A DNA stretch of 55,223 nt from an uncultured Bacteroidota bacterium (GCA_903927185.1 CAIYLW010000088.1:1-55223); one strand, 5' to 3'; numbered from the stretch's first letter, positions 17,919 through 25,904 are shown. Numbers and translations: made by a program. The notes: generated by a model from the letters alone, not told the origin.

Positions 17919-18170
17919 TTAGTCTTTTTTCGCGTAACGCTTTTTAAACTTATCGATACGACCTGCAGTATCTACCAACATATTTTTACCAGTATAGAAT
18001 GGATGTGAAGTATTAGAAATCTCCAATTTTATCAATGGATATTCTTTACCGTCTTCCCACAAAACAGTTTCTTTGGTGTTAGTTGTAGACTTACTTAAAA
18101 ATGATTCACCGTTACTCATGTCTTTGAAAACAACGAAACGATAACTTTCTGGATGGATACCTTGCTTCAT
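17919..18170 (-). CDS. rpmE2: 50S ribosomal protein L31 type B
   Basis: An 83-residue L31 protein. It starts [10 protein letters not shown], has the conserved SHPFYTGK and ends in a basic [10 protein letters not shown]. The zinc-binding cysteines of type A L31 are missing, so this is the zinc-free B type, a standard form in Bacteroidota. Its own promoter and terminator make it a single-gene unit. Confidence 0.95.
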   Translation of the reverse strand: MKQGIHPESYRFVVFKDMSNGESFLSKSTTNTKETVLWEDGKEYPLIKLEISNTSHPFYTGKNMLVDTAGRIDKFKKRYAKKD

Positions 18171-18223
18171 ATAATTTGATTTTAGGTAATACGGATTTTG
18201 CCGTATTGTTATTTTTAGGATGG

Positions 18224-18255
18224 CAAAAGTAAGAAAATAAGGGTTTTAATCCAAA
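18224..18255 (-). promoter_or_regulatory. Bacteroidota-type promoter of rpmE2
   Basis: On the minus strand, TTTG at 18255-18252, a 20-nt spacer, then TACTTTTG at 18231-18224. Both boxes match the primary sigma consensus of Bacteroidota, about 50 nt before the start codon. Confidence 0.65.
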
Positions 18256-18289
18256 TGAAATTTGAATTTCCTGTTAGCCGGGTCAGATT

Positions 18290-18781
18290 CTAGCTTTTCA
18301 TATTAATAAATTGCAAAGGCAAACCTAGACTTGAATTTCTACAAAGTGCTATAACATCTTGTAAATCATCAATTTTTTTTCCTGTAACACGAACAATATC
18401 ATCCATAATAGCCACTTGCACCTTTAATCCGCTATCTTTTATCAGCTTCACTACTTTTTTGCTATCATCTTGTTTTAAACCATTTTGAACAGGCACTTCT
18501 TTCTTTACCACTTTACCACTTGGATAAGCATCTTTTTCGAAATTAAAAGCACTAGCTTCAATTCCCTGCTTCATGGCTCTGCTAATAATCACATCAATCA
18601 CCTGTTTCATTTTCATATCACTTTCAACTTCTAAATGAAGTACAAAGTCTTTTTTATTCAGATCAATTTTAACAGGTGAATTTTTGAAATCAAAACGAGT
18701 ACTGATTTCTTTGTTAACTGTATTAATTGCATTGTCCAAAGTTTGCAAATCGACCTTTGAAGAAATATCAAATGAAGGCAT
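18290..18781 (-). CDS. YajQ family nucleotide-binding protein
   Basis: A 163-residue protein with the typical YajQ N terminus MPSFDISSKVD, the RFDFK segment and the C-terminal VRVTGKKIDDLQDVIALCR. Family members bind nucleotides, and some bind cyclic di-GMP in other bacteria; whether that holds here is unknown. Cytoplasmic, full length. Stands between lgt and rpmE2 on the same strand, 62 nt after lgt. Confidence 0.92.
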   Translation of the reverse strand: MPSFDISSKVDLQTLDNAINTVNKEISTRFDFKNSPVKIDLNKKDFVLHLEVESDMKMKQVIDVIISRAMKQGIEASAFNFEKDAYPSGKVVKKEVPVQNGLKQDDSKKVVKLIKDSGLKVQVAIMDDIVRVTGKKIDDLQDVIALCRNSSLGLPLQFINMKS

Positions 18782-18843
18782 AAAATTAGTTTTAATAAAG
18801 ATAATTGCATTTAATCAAATCCATCGCTGAATTACTTTTTTCT

Positions 18844-20013
18844 TCAATCAACAAGCTCTGATGGTTTGTTTTTTTCAACCCATTTTTTTGATTGAACAAA
18901 AAGAACAATACCGGCTATGAATAATATGATAGAAATAATCTGCGCTTGAGTTGGCTTAAATGGAAGTGATTCGTAATGTGTATTTACTCTAATACTTTCA
19001 ATAGCAAATCTTTCAAGACCATTAAATATTAAATAAATTCCAAAAAGTCTTCCAGGTATTTTTATTTTTTTGCGAAGCGACCATAATATAAAAAATACGA
19101 TGAAACACATAATAACTTCATAAAGTGCAGAAGGATAAACCGACTGAATTAGTTGATTACAGTAAGGACCCGAGCATCCAGGAATGGGCACCCCTTCTCC
19201 AATTACATTATGTGGATATTGGTACGACCAAAGCCAATCGGGCATCCATCTTATTGGGTTTTTAGTATTATTTACAATCCCCCAATCACCATCTCCACTT
19301 ACCTGACAGCCAATTCTTCCTATTGCATAACCAAGCATTAATACGGGTGCAAAGGAATCAACTAAATGTACAATGGGTAATTTAATTTTGCGAGCATACA
19401 ACATAATTGCAGCCCCAGCACAAATCAACCCACCATAAAAAGTTAATCCACTAAAAGATATTAAAGCACCGACAGGATCTTTAATAAAATCTCCCCAGTT
19501 CTCCAGATTATGAAAAATTTTAGCGCCTAGGAAACCAAATCCTGCGGCATAAATAAGAATATCACTTACACGATCTTGTGGCCAGATTCTAACTGTTCGT
19601 TCTTCAGGATTTGCTAGTTTCTGTTTATATTTTTCGTACCACTTCAATCCTCCAAAAAATAATCCCATTATTAAACCTATCCATAAATTTCCACGGGATG
19701 AGAGTATATACCTTTGTGGATCATTTAGTGCATCTGCAATTGTAAATGCCCCAATAATTTTATACCCGAAAATAAACCCAAGTAAAAAATTAATCAATAG
19801 ATCTGGAAAAGAAGCTGATGCTCCAATCACAATTTTTTCTTCCGTAAAATTCAATAAACCTTGTTGTTGTTTTCTCTTTAATTCAAGTGTTAAAACCCAG
19901 GCACTTACGATAAAACAAAGGGCTACAAAGAATCCAAAAGTATTAACGAGTTTAAATCCTGAAAGCTCAATACCAAACAAATCTTTAAAAGCGTAATAGA
20001 GGTTAGGATACAT
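18844..20013 (-). CDS. lgt: Prolipoprotein diacylglyceryl transferase
   Basis: A 389-residue inner-membrane enzyme that transfers a diacylglyceryl group to the lipobox cysteine, the first step in lipoprotein maturation. Multiple hydrophobic helices, and the signature GRIGCQVSGDGDWG in place of the common GRxGNF motif. The protein is about 100 residues longer than the enterobacterial form, with extra loop sequence near residues 95-140, as in other Bacteroidota. It serves the lipoproteins seen here (amidase, DUF3347-like protein). Confidence 0.92.
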   Translation of the reverse strand: MYPNLYYAFKDLFGIELSGFKLVNTFGFFVALCFIVSAWVLTLELKRKQQQGLLNFTEEKIVIGASASFPDLLINFLLGFIFGYKIIGAFTIADALNDPQRYILSSRGNLWIGLIMGLFFGGLKWYEKYKQKLANPEERTVRIWPQDRVSDILIYAAGFGFLGAKIFHNLENWGDFIKDPVGALISFSGLTFYGGLICAGAAIMLYARKIKLPIVHLVDSFAPVLMLGYAIGRIGCQVSGDGDWGIVNNTKNPIRWMPDWLWSYQYPHNVIGEGVPIPGCSGPYCNQLIQSVYPSALYEVIMCFIVFFILWSLRKKIKIPGRLFGIYLIFNGLERFAIESIRVNTHYESLPFKPTQAQIISIILFIAGIVLFVQSKKWVEKNKPSELVD

Positions 20014-20108
20014 GAATGTGATGTAGTTAGGGTTAATACAATCTTAGACTAAAAATACAATGATAGTTAGAAAAATCGAAAAAATGCTGTTAGTGTCACC
20101 CTTCGAAA

Positions 20109-20145
20109 TAGTAAGGCCCCACTTGCGTGAGGCCCATACTTACTA
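20109..20145 (-). terminator. GC-rich hairpin with GNRA-type loop after brxA
   Basis: GGCCCCAC (20115-20122) pairs with GTGAGGCC (20127-20134) around a four-base loop that reads GCAA on the minus strand; TAGTAAG/CTTACTA (20109-20115, 20139-20145) can form an outer stem. It lies between brxA and lgt, both on the minus strand. No T run follows, so termination is uncertain. Confidence 0.45.
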
Positions 20146-20172
20146 ACCCATCTCTTGCGAAAATACTAAATC

Positions 20173-20589
20173 TTAATTACAATACTCATCAAAAACAGAA
20201 ATTAGATGTTGGGCAATTACCTGTGCCGGACGACCTTCTATTTGATGCCTTTCCACAATACTCACTAATTCCCCATTTTTAAACAAAGCAATGGCAGGTG
20301 AAGATGGAGGATAAGGCAATAAATGCTTACGCACCTGATTCACCGCTTCTACATCAAAACCAGCAAAACTTGTTGCCAATCTATCAGGTCGAATAGTGGC
20401 ATTTGCCACAGCCATTAATACTCCTGGCCTGCAAGTACCTGCTGCACAACCACATACAGAATTAATGACCACTAAAGTAGTGCCATTCATTGCTAAAGTA
20501 CTGTCTACTTCAGCTGAAGTTAATAATTCATCAAACCCTCCGTCTACCAATTCAGCTTTCATTGGTAATACTATTTCTGCTGGATACAT
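20173..20589 (-). CDS. Bacilliredoxin, BrxA/BrxB (YphP/YqiW) family
   Basis: A 138-residue thioredoxin-like protein with the CGC active site (residues 46-48, in NSVCGCAAGTCRPG) that defines bacilliredoxins, and the conserved start MYP.EIV.PM. Bacilliredoxins remove bacillithiol from S-bacillithiolated proteins; the resulting mixed disulfide is resolved with bacillithiol and the reductase YpdA, which is encoded at 46.1 kb. Whether it is BrxA or BrxB cannot be told. Divergent from hsp20. Confidence 0.9.
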   Translation of the reverse strand: MYPAEIVLPMKAELVDGGFDELLTSAEVDSTLAMNGTTLVVINSVCGCAAGTCRPGVLMAVANATIRPDRLATSFAGFDVEAVNQVRKHLLPYPPSSPAIALFKNGELVSIVERHQIEGRPAQVIAQHLISVFDEYCN

Positions 20590-20626
20590 ATCGATTGTTT
20601 TAATTGAATGAAATACAAAATTAAGA

Positions 20627-20634
20627 CAAATGTA
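20627..20634 (-). promoter_or_regulatory. Possible -7 element of the bacilliredoxin gene
   Basis: TACATTTG on the minus strand, 37 nt before the start codon, matches TAnnTTTG. No good -33 box at 19-21 nt. Confidence 0.35.
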
Positions 20635-20664
20635 TAAACATCAATCTCTTAAATTGTCGCCATT

Positions 20665-20697
20665 ATGTCATATTTTAAATTCAAGGAATGTCATATT
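20665..20697. promoter_or_regulatory. Direct repeat ATGTCATATT x2 (possible regulator site)
   Basis: Identical 10-mers at 20665-20674 and 20688-20697, 23 bp start to start (about two helical turns), upstream of the sigma-54-like promoter of hsp20 and between two divergent stress-related genes. A regulator binding site is inferred. Confidence 0.4.
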
Positions 20698-20755
20698 GGC
20701 ATCATTAATTTATTATTACAGCCTAGCTGACAGCAAAAATCAGGTATTTTTCTAA

Positions 20756-20770
20756 TGGTATAGACTTTGC
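20756..20770 (+). promoter_or_regulatory. Sigma-54-like promoter of hsp20
   Basis: TGGTATAGACTTTGC has GG and GC separated by exactly 10 nt and matches the -24/-12 pattern TGGnAn..TTGC. A start about 12 nt downstream of the GC would give a leader of roughly 27 nt. CTGA-N9-TCAG at 20727-20743 and the direct repeats further up could bind an activator. Confidence 0.5.
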
Positions 20771-20808
20771 GAGCTTATTAGAAATTTAAAACTCAAAAAT
20801 TTAATACT

Positions 20809-21234
20809 ATGACATTCGTAAAACACCCAGCACATGTAAGCAATCTTTTTGATGAATTATTTACCAATTTCCCTTCAAATTGGGGAGGAGATTTTTCCAA
20901 CCAGGTTGGAAATCCAAAAGTAAATATTCATGAAACAACTGAAGGCTTTCATCTGGAATTAATTGCCGCAGGACGTAACAAAGAAGATTTCAAAGTGAAT
21001 ATTGAGAAAGACTTATTAACCATCAGTTTTGAAAAGAAAGAAACAGAAGAGAATAAGGATTACAAAACTATTCGCAAGGAATTCACTTTAAATAGTTTCA
21101 AACGCAGCTTTAGTTTGGATGAAAAAATTCAAGCAGATGCCATTCAGGCAAAATACGAAAATGGAATATTGAAATTGTTTTTACCTAAAAAAGAACAAGT
21201 AACACAAGCTCCAAAAGAGATTACGATTTTATAA
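20809..21234 (+). CDS. Hsp20/alpha-crystallin family small heat shock protein
   Basis: A 141-residue small heat shock protein, an ATP-independent holdase chaperone in the cytoplasm. The alpha-crystallin domain runs from about 41 to 131 (NIHETTEGFHLELIAAGR, then YENGILKLFLPK with the conserved GILxLxLPK), with the I-x-I/V-like tail EITIL. Regulation is the interesting part: the upstream sequence resembles a sigma-54 promoter rather than the usual TTTG/TAnnTTTG pattern. It ends at a strong terminator. Confidence 0.93.
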   Translation: MTFVKHPAHVSNLFDELFTNFPSNWGGDFSNQVGNPKVNIHETTEGFHLELIAAGRNKEDFKVNIEKDLLTISFEKKETEENKDYKTIRKEFTLNSFKRSFSLDEKIQADAIQAKYENGILKLFLPKKEQVTQAPKEITIL

Positions 21235-21259
21235 GAGTAGTTAGTTAGTAGGTTTTGGC

Positions 21260-21294
21260 TACCCCTATGTTTTTACATGGGGGTATTTTTTTTT
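21260..21294 (+). terminator. Rho-independent terminator of hsp20
   Basis: TACCCCTATGT (21260-21270), TTTT loop, ACATGGGGGTA (21275-21285) with one G-T pair, then nine T residues. Confidence 0.88.
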
Positions 21295-21349
21295 GAGACT
21301 TTGTAATATATTTAAAAAGTTATCTACTAATTTGATGCAAACTGGATTT

Positions 21350-22210
21350 ATGAAGAGATTCCTATTACTATTACTCTCCTTTCTAATTTATACAATTGGT
21401 CAAACCCAAACTGTTACAAAGGGATCTTTGCTTTTTGAAATAAGCGGGAATGGATTAAAGAGCTCCTCCTATATTTTTGGAACATTCCATATTATGTGCA
21501 AAGACCAGTTTAGCGTCAGTACTTCTATTGAAACAAAAATCCTGTCAACAGATCAGTTCTATGGAGAATTAAATATGGACGACCCCACTATGCAAGCTAC
21601 TTTGATGCAAAAAATCATGATGAAAGACAGAACAATTGAATCAATGATGGATAGTAGCAGTTTTAAAGTATTTGACGAAGCATTTAAAAAGATCACAGGA
21701 ATGCCAGCTTCACTTTTAAATCATTACAAACCTTTTTTCCATTTAAGCCTATTAACCCTCAAAGCAATTCCCTGTATAAGTGTTGTACAACCAGAAACAG
21801 AACTGATGCAGATTGCAAAGAAGCACGGAAAAGAAATTTTAGGCTTAGAAACAATAGATGAACAAATGAATGCGATCGATGCTCAGCCTTTGGATTCTCA
21901 AATCATTTCACTACAAAAAATGGTACTCAATTTTGATAGTACGAAAAATATGATGAAAGAAATGATTGAAGTCTACCACAAAAACGATGCAGAGCTACTA
22001 TATGATTATGTGCAGAAGCAAGGAACAGATGGGATGAATGAAGAAGTATTACTTGTAAATAGAAATAAGAATTGGATCCCCAAACTAAAAAAAATCATGC
22101 TTTCAAAAGCAAGTTTTATTGCCGTAGGAGCTGCACATCTTGGTGGCAAAACCGGCGTGCTTGCATTGCTTAAAGCAGCAGGTTATTCGGTTAACCCTAT
22201 AAAGTATTAA
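21350..22210 (+). CDS. TraB/GumN family protein, exported
   Basis: The ATG at 21350 is preferred because it starts directly with a signal peptide (MKRFLLLLLSFLIYTIGQTQ); an upstream TTG frame begins inside the terminator. The mature 265 residues show the two TraB/GumN motifs: YIFGTFH near the start and GAAHLGGKTGVLALL at the end. The fold is thought to be a metal-dependent hydrolase or haem/peptide-related domain, but its reaction is not settled. It ends 9 nt before the ECF sigma-factor gene, so the three genes to 23380 probably form one operon. Confidence 0.85.
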   Translation: MKRFLLLLLSFLIYTIGQTQTVTKGSLLFEISGNGLKSSSYIFGTFHIMCKDQFSVSTSIETKILSTDQFYGELNMDDPTMQATLMQKIMMKDRTIESMMDSSSFKVFDEAFKKITGMPASLLNHYKPFFHLSLLTLKAIPCISVVQPETELMQIAKKHGKEILGLETIDEQMNAIDAQPLDSQIISLQKMVLNFDSTKNMMKEMIEVYHKNDAELLYDYVQKQGTDGMNEEVLLVNRNKNWIPKLKKIMLSKASFIAVGAAHLGGKTGVLALLKAAGYSVNPIKY

Positions 22211-22219
22211 TTTGTTCTA

Positions 22220-22717
22220 ATGGCCCAGCAAGAATTTGTTTCATTACTCAAGACACACCAGAACATTGTTCACAAAGTGTGTAATCTGTATATGGATCAA
22301 TACAAAGACCGGGAAGACTTATTTCAGGAAATTACTTTACAGGCATGGAAGGCATATCATTCATTCAGAGGTGATGCAAAATTTTCTACTTGGCTCTATA
22401 GAATTGCTTTAAATACTTCTATCACTTTTTATAGAAAAGAAAAAAGGAGCCCTTCTATTTATTCTACTGATGAACTTCCTGAAATGGTAAGTCAGGATGG
22501 ACCAGACCCGATTGAAGCACAACTTAAAGCCATGTATAATGCGATTGGAGATTTATCAAAAATCGACAAAGCCATTGTGATGCTTTATCTGGAAGATTAT
22601 GCTTATCAAGAAATTGGAGAGATGATGGGAATTACTGCGAATAATGTGGCAGTAAAAATGAATCGGATCAAAACAAAATTGAAAGAACAATCTCAAAAGT
22701 ATATGGACCAAGTTTAA
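22220..22717 (+). CDS. ECF-type RNA polymerase sigma factor
   Basis: A 165-residue sigma-70 family factor. Region 2 covers about 5-75 (YKDREDLFQEITLQAWKAY, then FSTWLYRIALNT), and region 4 about 105-160 (LYLEDYAYQEIGEMMGIT, a helix-turn-helix). Region 3 is missing, as in all ECF factors. Flanked at 9 nt on each side by the TraB-like gene and a four-helix membrane protein gene, which is the usual setting for a membrane anti-sigma factor. I see no FecR/TonB partner, so it is not a typical iron-uptake unit. Its target promoter is unknown. Confidence 0.92.
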   Translation: MAQQEFVSLLKTHQNIVHKVCNLYMDQYKDREDLFQEITLQAWKAYHSFRGDAKFSTWLYRIALNTSITFYRKEKRSPSIYSTDELPEMVSQDGPDPIEAQLKAMYNAIGDLSKIDKAIVMLYLEDYAYQEIGEMMGITANNVAVKMNRIKTKLKEQSQKYMDQV

Positions 22718-22726
22718 AATATTGTT

Positions 22727-23380
22727 ATGGATTTAGATCAATTTAAAAATGAGCTCAACACAAAACTGGCATCAGACCATATCAATCGGTCTGATGCAGA
22801 TATTGAACAGCTACTCAAAAAGAAGACAGGCTCTTTTATCGATAAGATTAAGAAAAGCTTTTGGTTTGAAATCATTTTTGGTTTCTTATTAAACTTTGGA
22901 TTTGTTTATGCAGCATTTGATGCAAACCTGCAGTCACTAAGGATATACTTTGGCGTTTTTAGTGTAGTCATGTATCTGTTCCTTTTCTTTTTAATTTATC
23001 TTTTAGTAAGAACAAATAGAATCAAAACTGCAGATCAACCAATTAAATCAAATCTCAATTCTTATATTCATTTAATTGAAGAATTTATAAAAAGGTATTT
23101 GCAGTTTACAATGGCATTAATACCTATCTGTATTATTTTTTCGGGCTATTTAGGATATTCAGATGCTCATTCTGATAAATTGATGAAATTCTATAAAAGC
23201 GGCTATGATTTAGGGACGAAAATGAATGGGACTCAATTTCTAGTATTTATTTCTGCCACAATCGTTTTCACAGGTTTAGGAATCTATGGCATGTACCATT
23301 TTACAAAATGGTACCTGAAGAAATTGTATGGAAATTATCTGAACGAATTAAAACAGTGCATGCTAGAATTACAGAATTAA
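22727..23380 (+). CDS. Four-helix membrane protein, candidate anti-sigma factor
   Basis: A 217-residue protein with a polar N-terminal segment (1-45) of mixed charge, then four hydrophobic helices near 47-63, 70-92, 126-145 and 172-192. I do not recognise a family. It is encoded 9 nt after the ECF sigma-factor gene, which suggests that the N-terminal segment holds the sigma factor at the membrane. No zinc-binding HxxxCxxC anti-sigma motif and no FecR domain are present. It could equally be a simple target of the operon. Function inferred from position only. Confidence 0.6.
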   Translation: MDLDQFKNELNTKLASDHINRSDADIEQLLKKKTGSFIDKIKKSFWFEIIFGFLLNFGFVYAAFDANLQSLRIYFGVFSVVMYLFLFFLIYLLVRTNRIKTADQPIKSNLNSYIHLIEEFIKRYLQFTMALIPICIIFSGYLGYSDAHSDKLMKFYKSGYDLGTKMNGTQFLVFISATIVFTGLGIYGMYHFTKWYLKKLYGNYLNELKQCMLELQN

Positions 23381-23414
23381 GCAAAAAAAAATCCGCTCTT
23401 TCGAACGGATTTGC
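23381..23414. terminator. Bidirectional terminator, sigma operon and arginine decarboxylase
   Basis: AAATCCG (23389-23395) pairs with CGGATTT (23406-23412), with further GC pairing at the outer ends and A/T tracts, between two convergent genes. Confidence 0.75.
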
Positions 23415-23431
23415 ATATTGTAATTTGAACC

Positions 23432-24862
23432 TTATCTAACGTATCCCAATATTTTCAACATACTAGCAGAGGTTTGCTCTTTCGCATAAACCCAATCAAT
23501 CAACTTTCCATTATTATCATATTCTACAATCACGTGTTTAGGTGATGGCACCATGCAGTGCTTAATTCCACCATAACCACTGATCGAATCCTGATAGGCA
23601 CCAGTGTGAAAGAAACCAACATACAAAGGCTCTTTATTTGATTCTTCTTCCTTCTTATTTGGAGAAGCTAATTTAGGCAGGAACACTTCATTAATATGTT
23701 CCTCCGAATCATAATAATCATGGCTATCACAAGTAATACCTCCGAGTACTACTCGATGATATTCGTTATCCCATTTATTAATCGGCAACATCAAGAATTT
23801 TTCACCAATACCCCAGGTATCTGGTAAAGTTGTAATGAATGAAGAGTCAATCATATACCAACACTCACGGTCGTTCTGAATTTTTTGCCCGAGTACACTA
23901 TAAATATGAGCCATACTCTCTCCTACCGTAAAGCTTCCGAATTCGGTATAGATATTTGGCATCGGCACTTTTGCTTTATTGCAAGCCTTCTTAATATTTC
24001 CAACAATTTCATTGATCATGAACTGATAATCGTATTCAAAACCAAGAGAATGTTTAATAGGGAATCCTCCCCCAATATTAATTGAATCTAATTCAGGACA
24101 GATTTTTTTTAACTGGCAATACAGGTTGATGATCTTATTCAACTCAGACCAATAGTAAATATCATCCTTCACACCTTTATTTAAAAAGATATGCAACATT
24201 TTCAACTGAAATTTATCCTCATTTCCTTCTATCTCATCAACATAAAATTCTAAAATATCTTTGGCACGAATTCCAAGTCTAGAAGTGTAGAAAGGGAAAT
24301 TGGGTTCTTCTTCTGCAGCAACCCTAATACCTAAACGGAATGGCTTTTTTACAGACTTGCGATAGGCCAGTAATTCTTCTTTATTATCTAAAATTGGAAT
24401 TACATTTTTAAATCCATTATTGATCAACTTAGCGATCCTGGAAGTGTACATTTTTTGTTTGTACCCATTGCAAATAATATAAACATCCTTGTTAATTTTT
24501 CTTCGCTCATATAATCGATTGATAATATCAATATCATACGCATAAGATGTCTCAAGATGAATACCATGTTTTAATGCTTCTTCTACAATAAATGAAAAGT
24601 GTGAACTCTTAGTACAATAACAGTAAAAATACTGCCCTTCATATTTATGTTTTTTGAAAGCCTTTTCGAACAAGCCTTTAGCTTTATTGATCTGCATCCC
24701 GATTTTGGGCAGATAGGTCAACTTTAAAGGAGTGCCGTGTTTATTAATCAGAGAGATCAGGTCAAGACCATTAAACTCTAAATACCCATCATCATTTTGA
24801 TCAAATCCCTCCTGAGGAAAATGGAAGGTTTGGTTCACAAGCGAAGTGTAGGTGTTGTTCAT
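23432..24862 (-). CDS. Arginine decarboxylase (fold type III PLP enzyme, Bacteroidota type)
   Basis: A 476-residue alanine-racemase-fold decarboxylase that should convert arginine to agmatine. PLP-binding features: Lys in YCYCTKSSHF (near 84), the glycine loop NIGGGFPIKH, and a C-terminal FFHTGAYQDS containing the substrate-binding Asp. It is shorter than the 630-660 residue SpeA of enterobacteria and matches the form annotated as arginine decarboxylase in Bacteroidota; diaminopimelate or ornithine substrates are alternatives. The agmatine deiminase and N-carbamoylputrescine amidase genes in the window support arginine. Convergent with the sigma operon. Confidence 0.82.
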   Translation of the reverse strand: MNNTYTSLVNQTFHFPQEGFDQNDDGYLEFNGLDLISLINKHGTPLKLTYLPKIGMQINKAKGLFEKAFKKHKYEGQYFYCYCTKSSHFSFIVEEALKHGIHLETSYAYDIDIINRLYERRKINKDVYIICNGYKQKMYTSRIAKLINNGFKNVIPILDNKEELLAYRKSVKKPFRLGIRVAAEEEPNFPFYTSRLGIRAKDILEFYVDEIEGNEDKFQLKMLHIFLNKGVKDDIYYWSELNKIINLYCQLKKICPELDSINIGGGFPIKHSLGFEYDYQFMINEIVGNIKKACNKAKVPMPNIYTEFGSFTVGESMAHIYSVLGQKIQNDRECWYMIDSSFITTLPDTWGIGEKFLMLPINKWDNEYHRVVLGGITCDSHDYYDSEEHINEVFLPKLASPNKKEEESNKEPLYVGFFHTGAYQDSISGYGGIKHCMVPSPKHVIVEYDNNGKLIDWVYAKEQTSASMLKILGYVR

Positions 24863-24908
24863 TATTCGAGTTAAAATTAGACTGTGAGCAAAACAATTTT
24901 TTGCACCG

Positions 24909-24916
24909 CAAAAGTA
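24909..24916 (-). promoter_or_regulatory. Possible -7 element of arginine decarboxylase
   Basis: TACTTTTG on the minus strand, 47 nt before the start codon. Same octamer as in the rpmE2 promoter. No clear TTG at -33. Confidence 0.4.
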
Positions 24917-24936
24917 ACAGTTTACTAGCTTCTTTG

Positions 24937-24971
24937 CATAAAAAAAACCGGAAGGTTTTTCCTTCCGGTTT
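24937..24971 (-). terminator. Terminator of rpmI-rplT
   Basis: AAACCGGAAGG (24945-24955) pairs perfectly with CCTTCCGGTTT (24961-24971) around a five-base loop. On the minus strand a T run follows. Confidence 0.9.
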
Positions 24972-24989
24972 CTGAACTTAAATTGAGAA

Positions 24990-25334
24990 CTATTTTACTT
25001 GATTAATCAATGCTTTAAAGCTCTCTGGCTCATTCATTGCTAAATCTGCAAGAACCTTACGATTCAATTCAATTCCTTTAATATTCAACTTGTTAATGAA
25101 TTGGCTATAAGTCATACCCTCTTCTCTAACAGCTGCATTAATACGCGCAATCCATAACTGACGGTATTCACGCTTTTTTAATTTACGACCTACATAACTA
25201 TAAGTCAAACCTTTTTCAACAATATTTTTGGCTACGGTATAAACGTTTTTACGTTTACCATAAAATCCTTTAGCTTGATCAAGAATTTTTTTTCTTCTAG
25301 CCCTGGATGCAACTGCATTTTTTGAACGTGGCAT
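24990..25334 (-). CDS. rplT: 50S ribosomal protein L20
   Basis: A 114-residue, strongly basic protein with the complete L20 sequence pattern: [39 protein letters not shown] and NRKVLADLA. It binds 23S rRNA early in large-subunit assembly; in other bacteria it also represses its own operon by binding the leader. It follows rpmI by 80 nt and ends at a strong terminator. Confidence 0.97.
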   Translation of the reverse strand: MPRSKNAVASRARRKKILDQAKGFYGKRKNVYTVAKNIVEKGLTYSYVGRKLKKREYRQLWIARINAAVREEGMTYSQFINKLNIKGIELNRKVLADLAMNEPESFKALINQVK

Positions 25335-25414
25335 AGTTTAATTTTTTAGAAGTTGTGGTATTTGATTTCCACGACTGATGTTTTAAAATGATTGGTAACT
25401 GAAAAGGCAGATGA

Positions 25415-25615
25415 CTACCCTCTTAAACGTAATAAACGAAGAACTGAGCGTTTGTTTGTAGTGTCTACAACACCTTTTTGACGCATAGCTCTTTTACGTT
25501 TTTTAGACTTCTTAGTCAAGATGTGACGTTTGAAAGCTTTTTGGAAAGTGATCTCTCCAGTACCAGTCAACTTAAAACGCTTCTTTGCGCTGCTGTTGGT
25601 TTTTACCTTTGGCAT
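25415..25615 (-). CDS. rpmI: 50S ribosomal protein L35
   Basis: A 66-residue basic protein with the L35 pattern [15 protein letters not shown] and [15 protein letters not shown]. In most bacteria it directly follows infC; here 339 nt separate them and it has its own promoter and a structured leader, and is followed by rplT. Confidence 0.96.
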   Translation of the reverse strand: MPKVKTNSSAKKRFKLTGTGEITFQKAFKRHILTKKSKKRKRAMRQKGVVDTTNKRSVLRLLRLRG

Positions 25616-25644
25616 GTTAAATAATCAATTAAGATTACACCCTG

Positions 25645-25705
25645 CTGGCGTTCCGACACAGGTCGGAAACTTGTTGAGCCATATGGGAAATAGTCCGAAA
25701 TTTTC
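25645..25705 (-). promoter_or_regulatory. Structured leader of rpmI-rplT
   Basis: Two hairpins can form in the expected 90-nt leader: TTCCGAC..GTCGGAA around 25651-25668 and TCCGAAA..TTTCGGA around 25694-25709. Ribosomal-protein leaders of this kind often bind the encoded protein (L20 elsewhere), so autoregulation is possible but not shown. Confidence 0.4.
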
Positions 25706-25711
25706 GGATTG

Positions 25712-25742
25712 CAAATGTAGGGAGAAAAAGTTAAAATTCAAA
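25712..25742 (-). promoter_or_regulatory. Bacteroidota-type promoter of rpmI-rplT
   Basis: On the minus strand, TTTG (25742-25739), a 19-nt spacer, then TACATTTG (25719-25712), a full consensus match. The -33 box lies inside the left arm of the AT-rich repeat. Confidence 0.65.
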
Positions 25743-25892
25743 AGTCAAAGTTCAAAAAGAAATGCACTTGATATTATTGCAAATTATTAATATGTTACAA
25801 TACTAAAAAGTATAGATATATTCATAAACTACTTATTTTCATCATAATATGTATATTTTAAACTTTTACTTTTGCATTTTAAATTTTAACTT
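25728..25892. repeat. AT-rich imperfect inverted repeat in the infC/rpmI gap
   Basis: A left arm of about 30 nt (25728-25757, starting AAGTTAAAATTCAAAA) is matched by the complement of 25856-25892, with C/T differences and a few inserted bases. About 98 nt of AT-rich sequence without an open reading frame separate the arms. It shares words with the repeats at 2996-3044 and 6371-6399. This fills most of the 339-nt gap between rpmI and infC; I see no gene in it. Confidence 0.6.
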
Positions 25893-25904
25893 CCCTAGCC
25901 TTAA

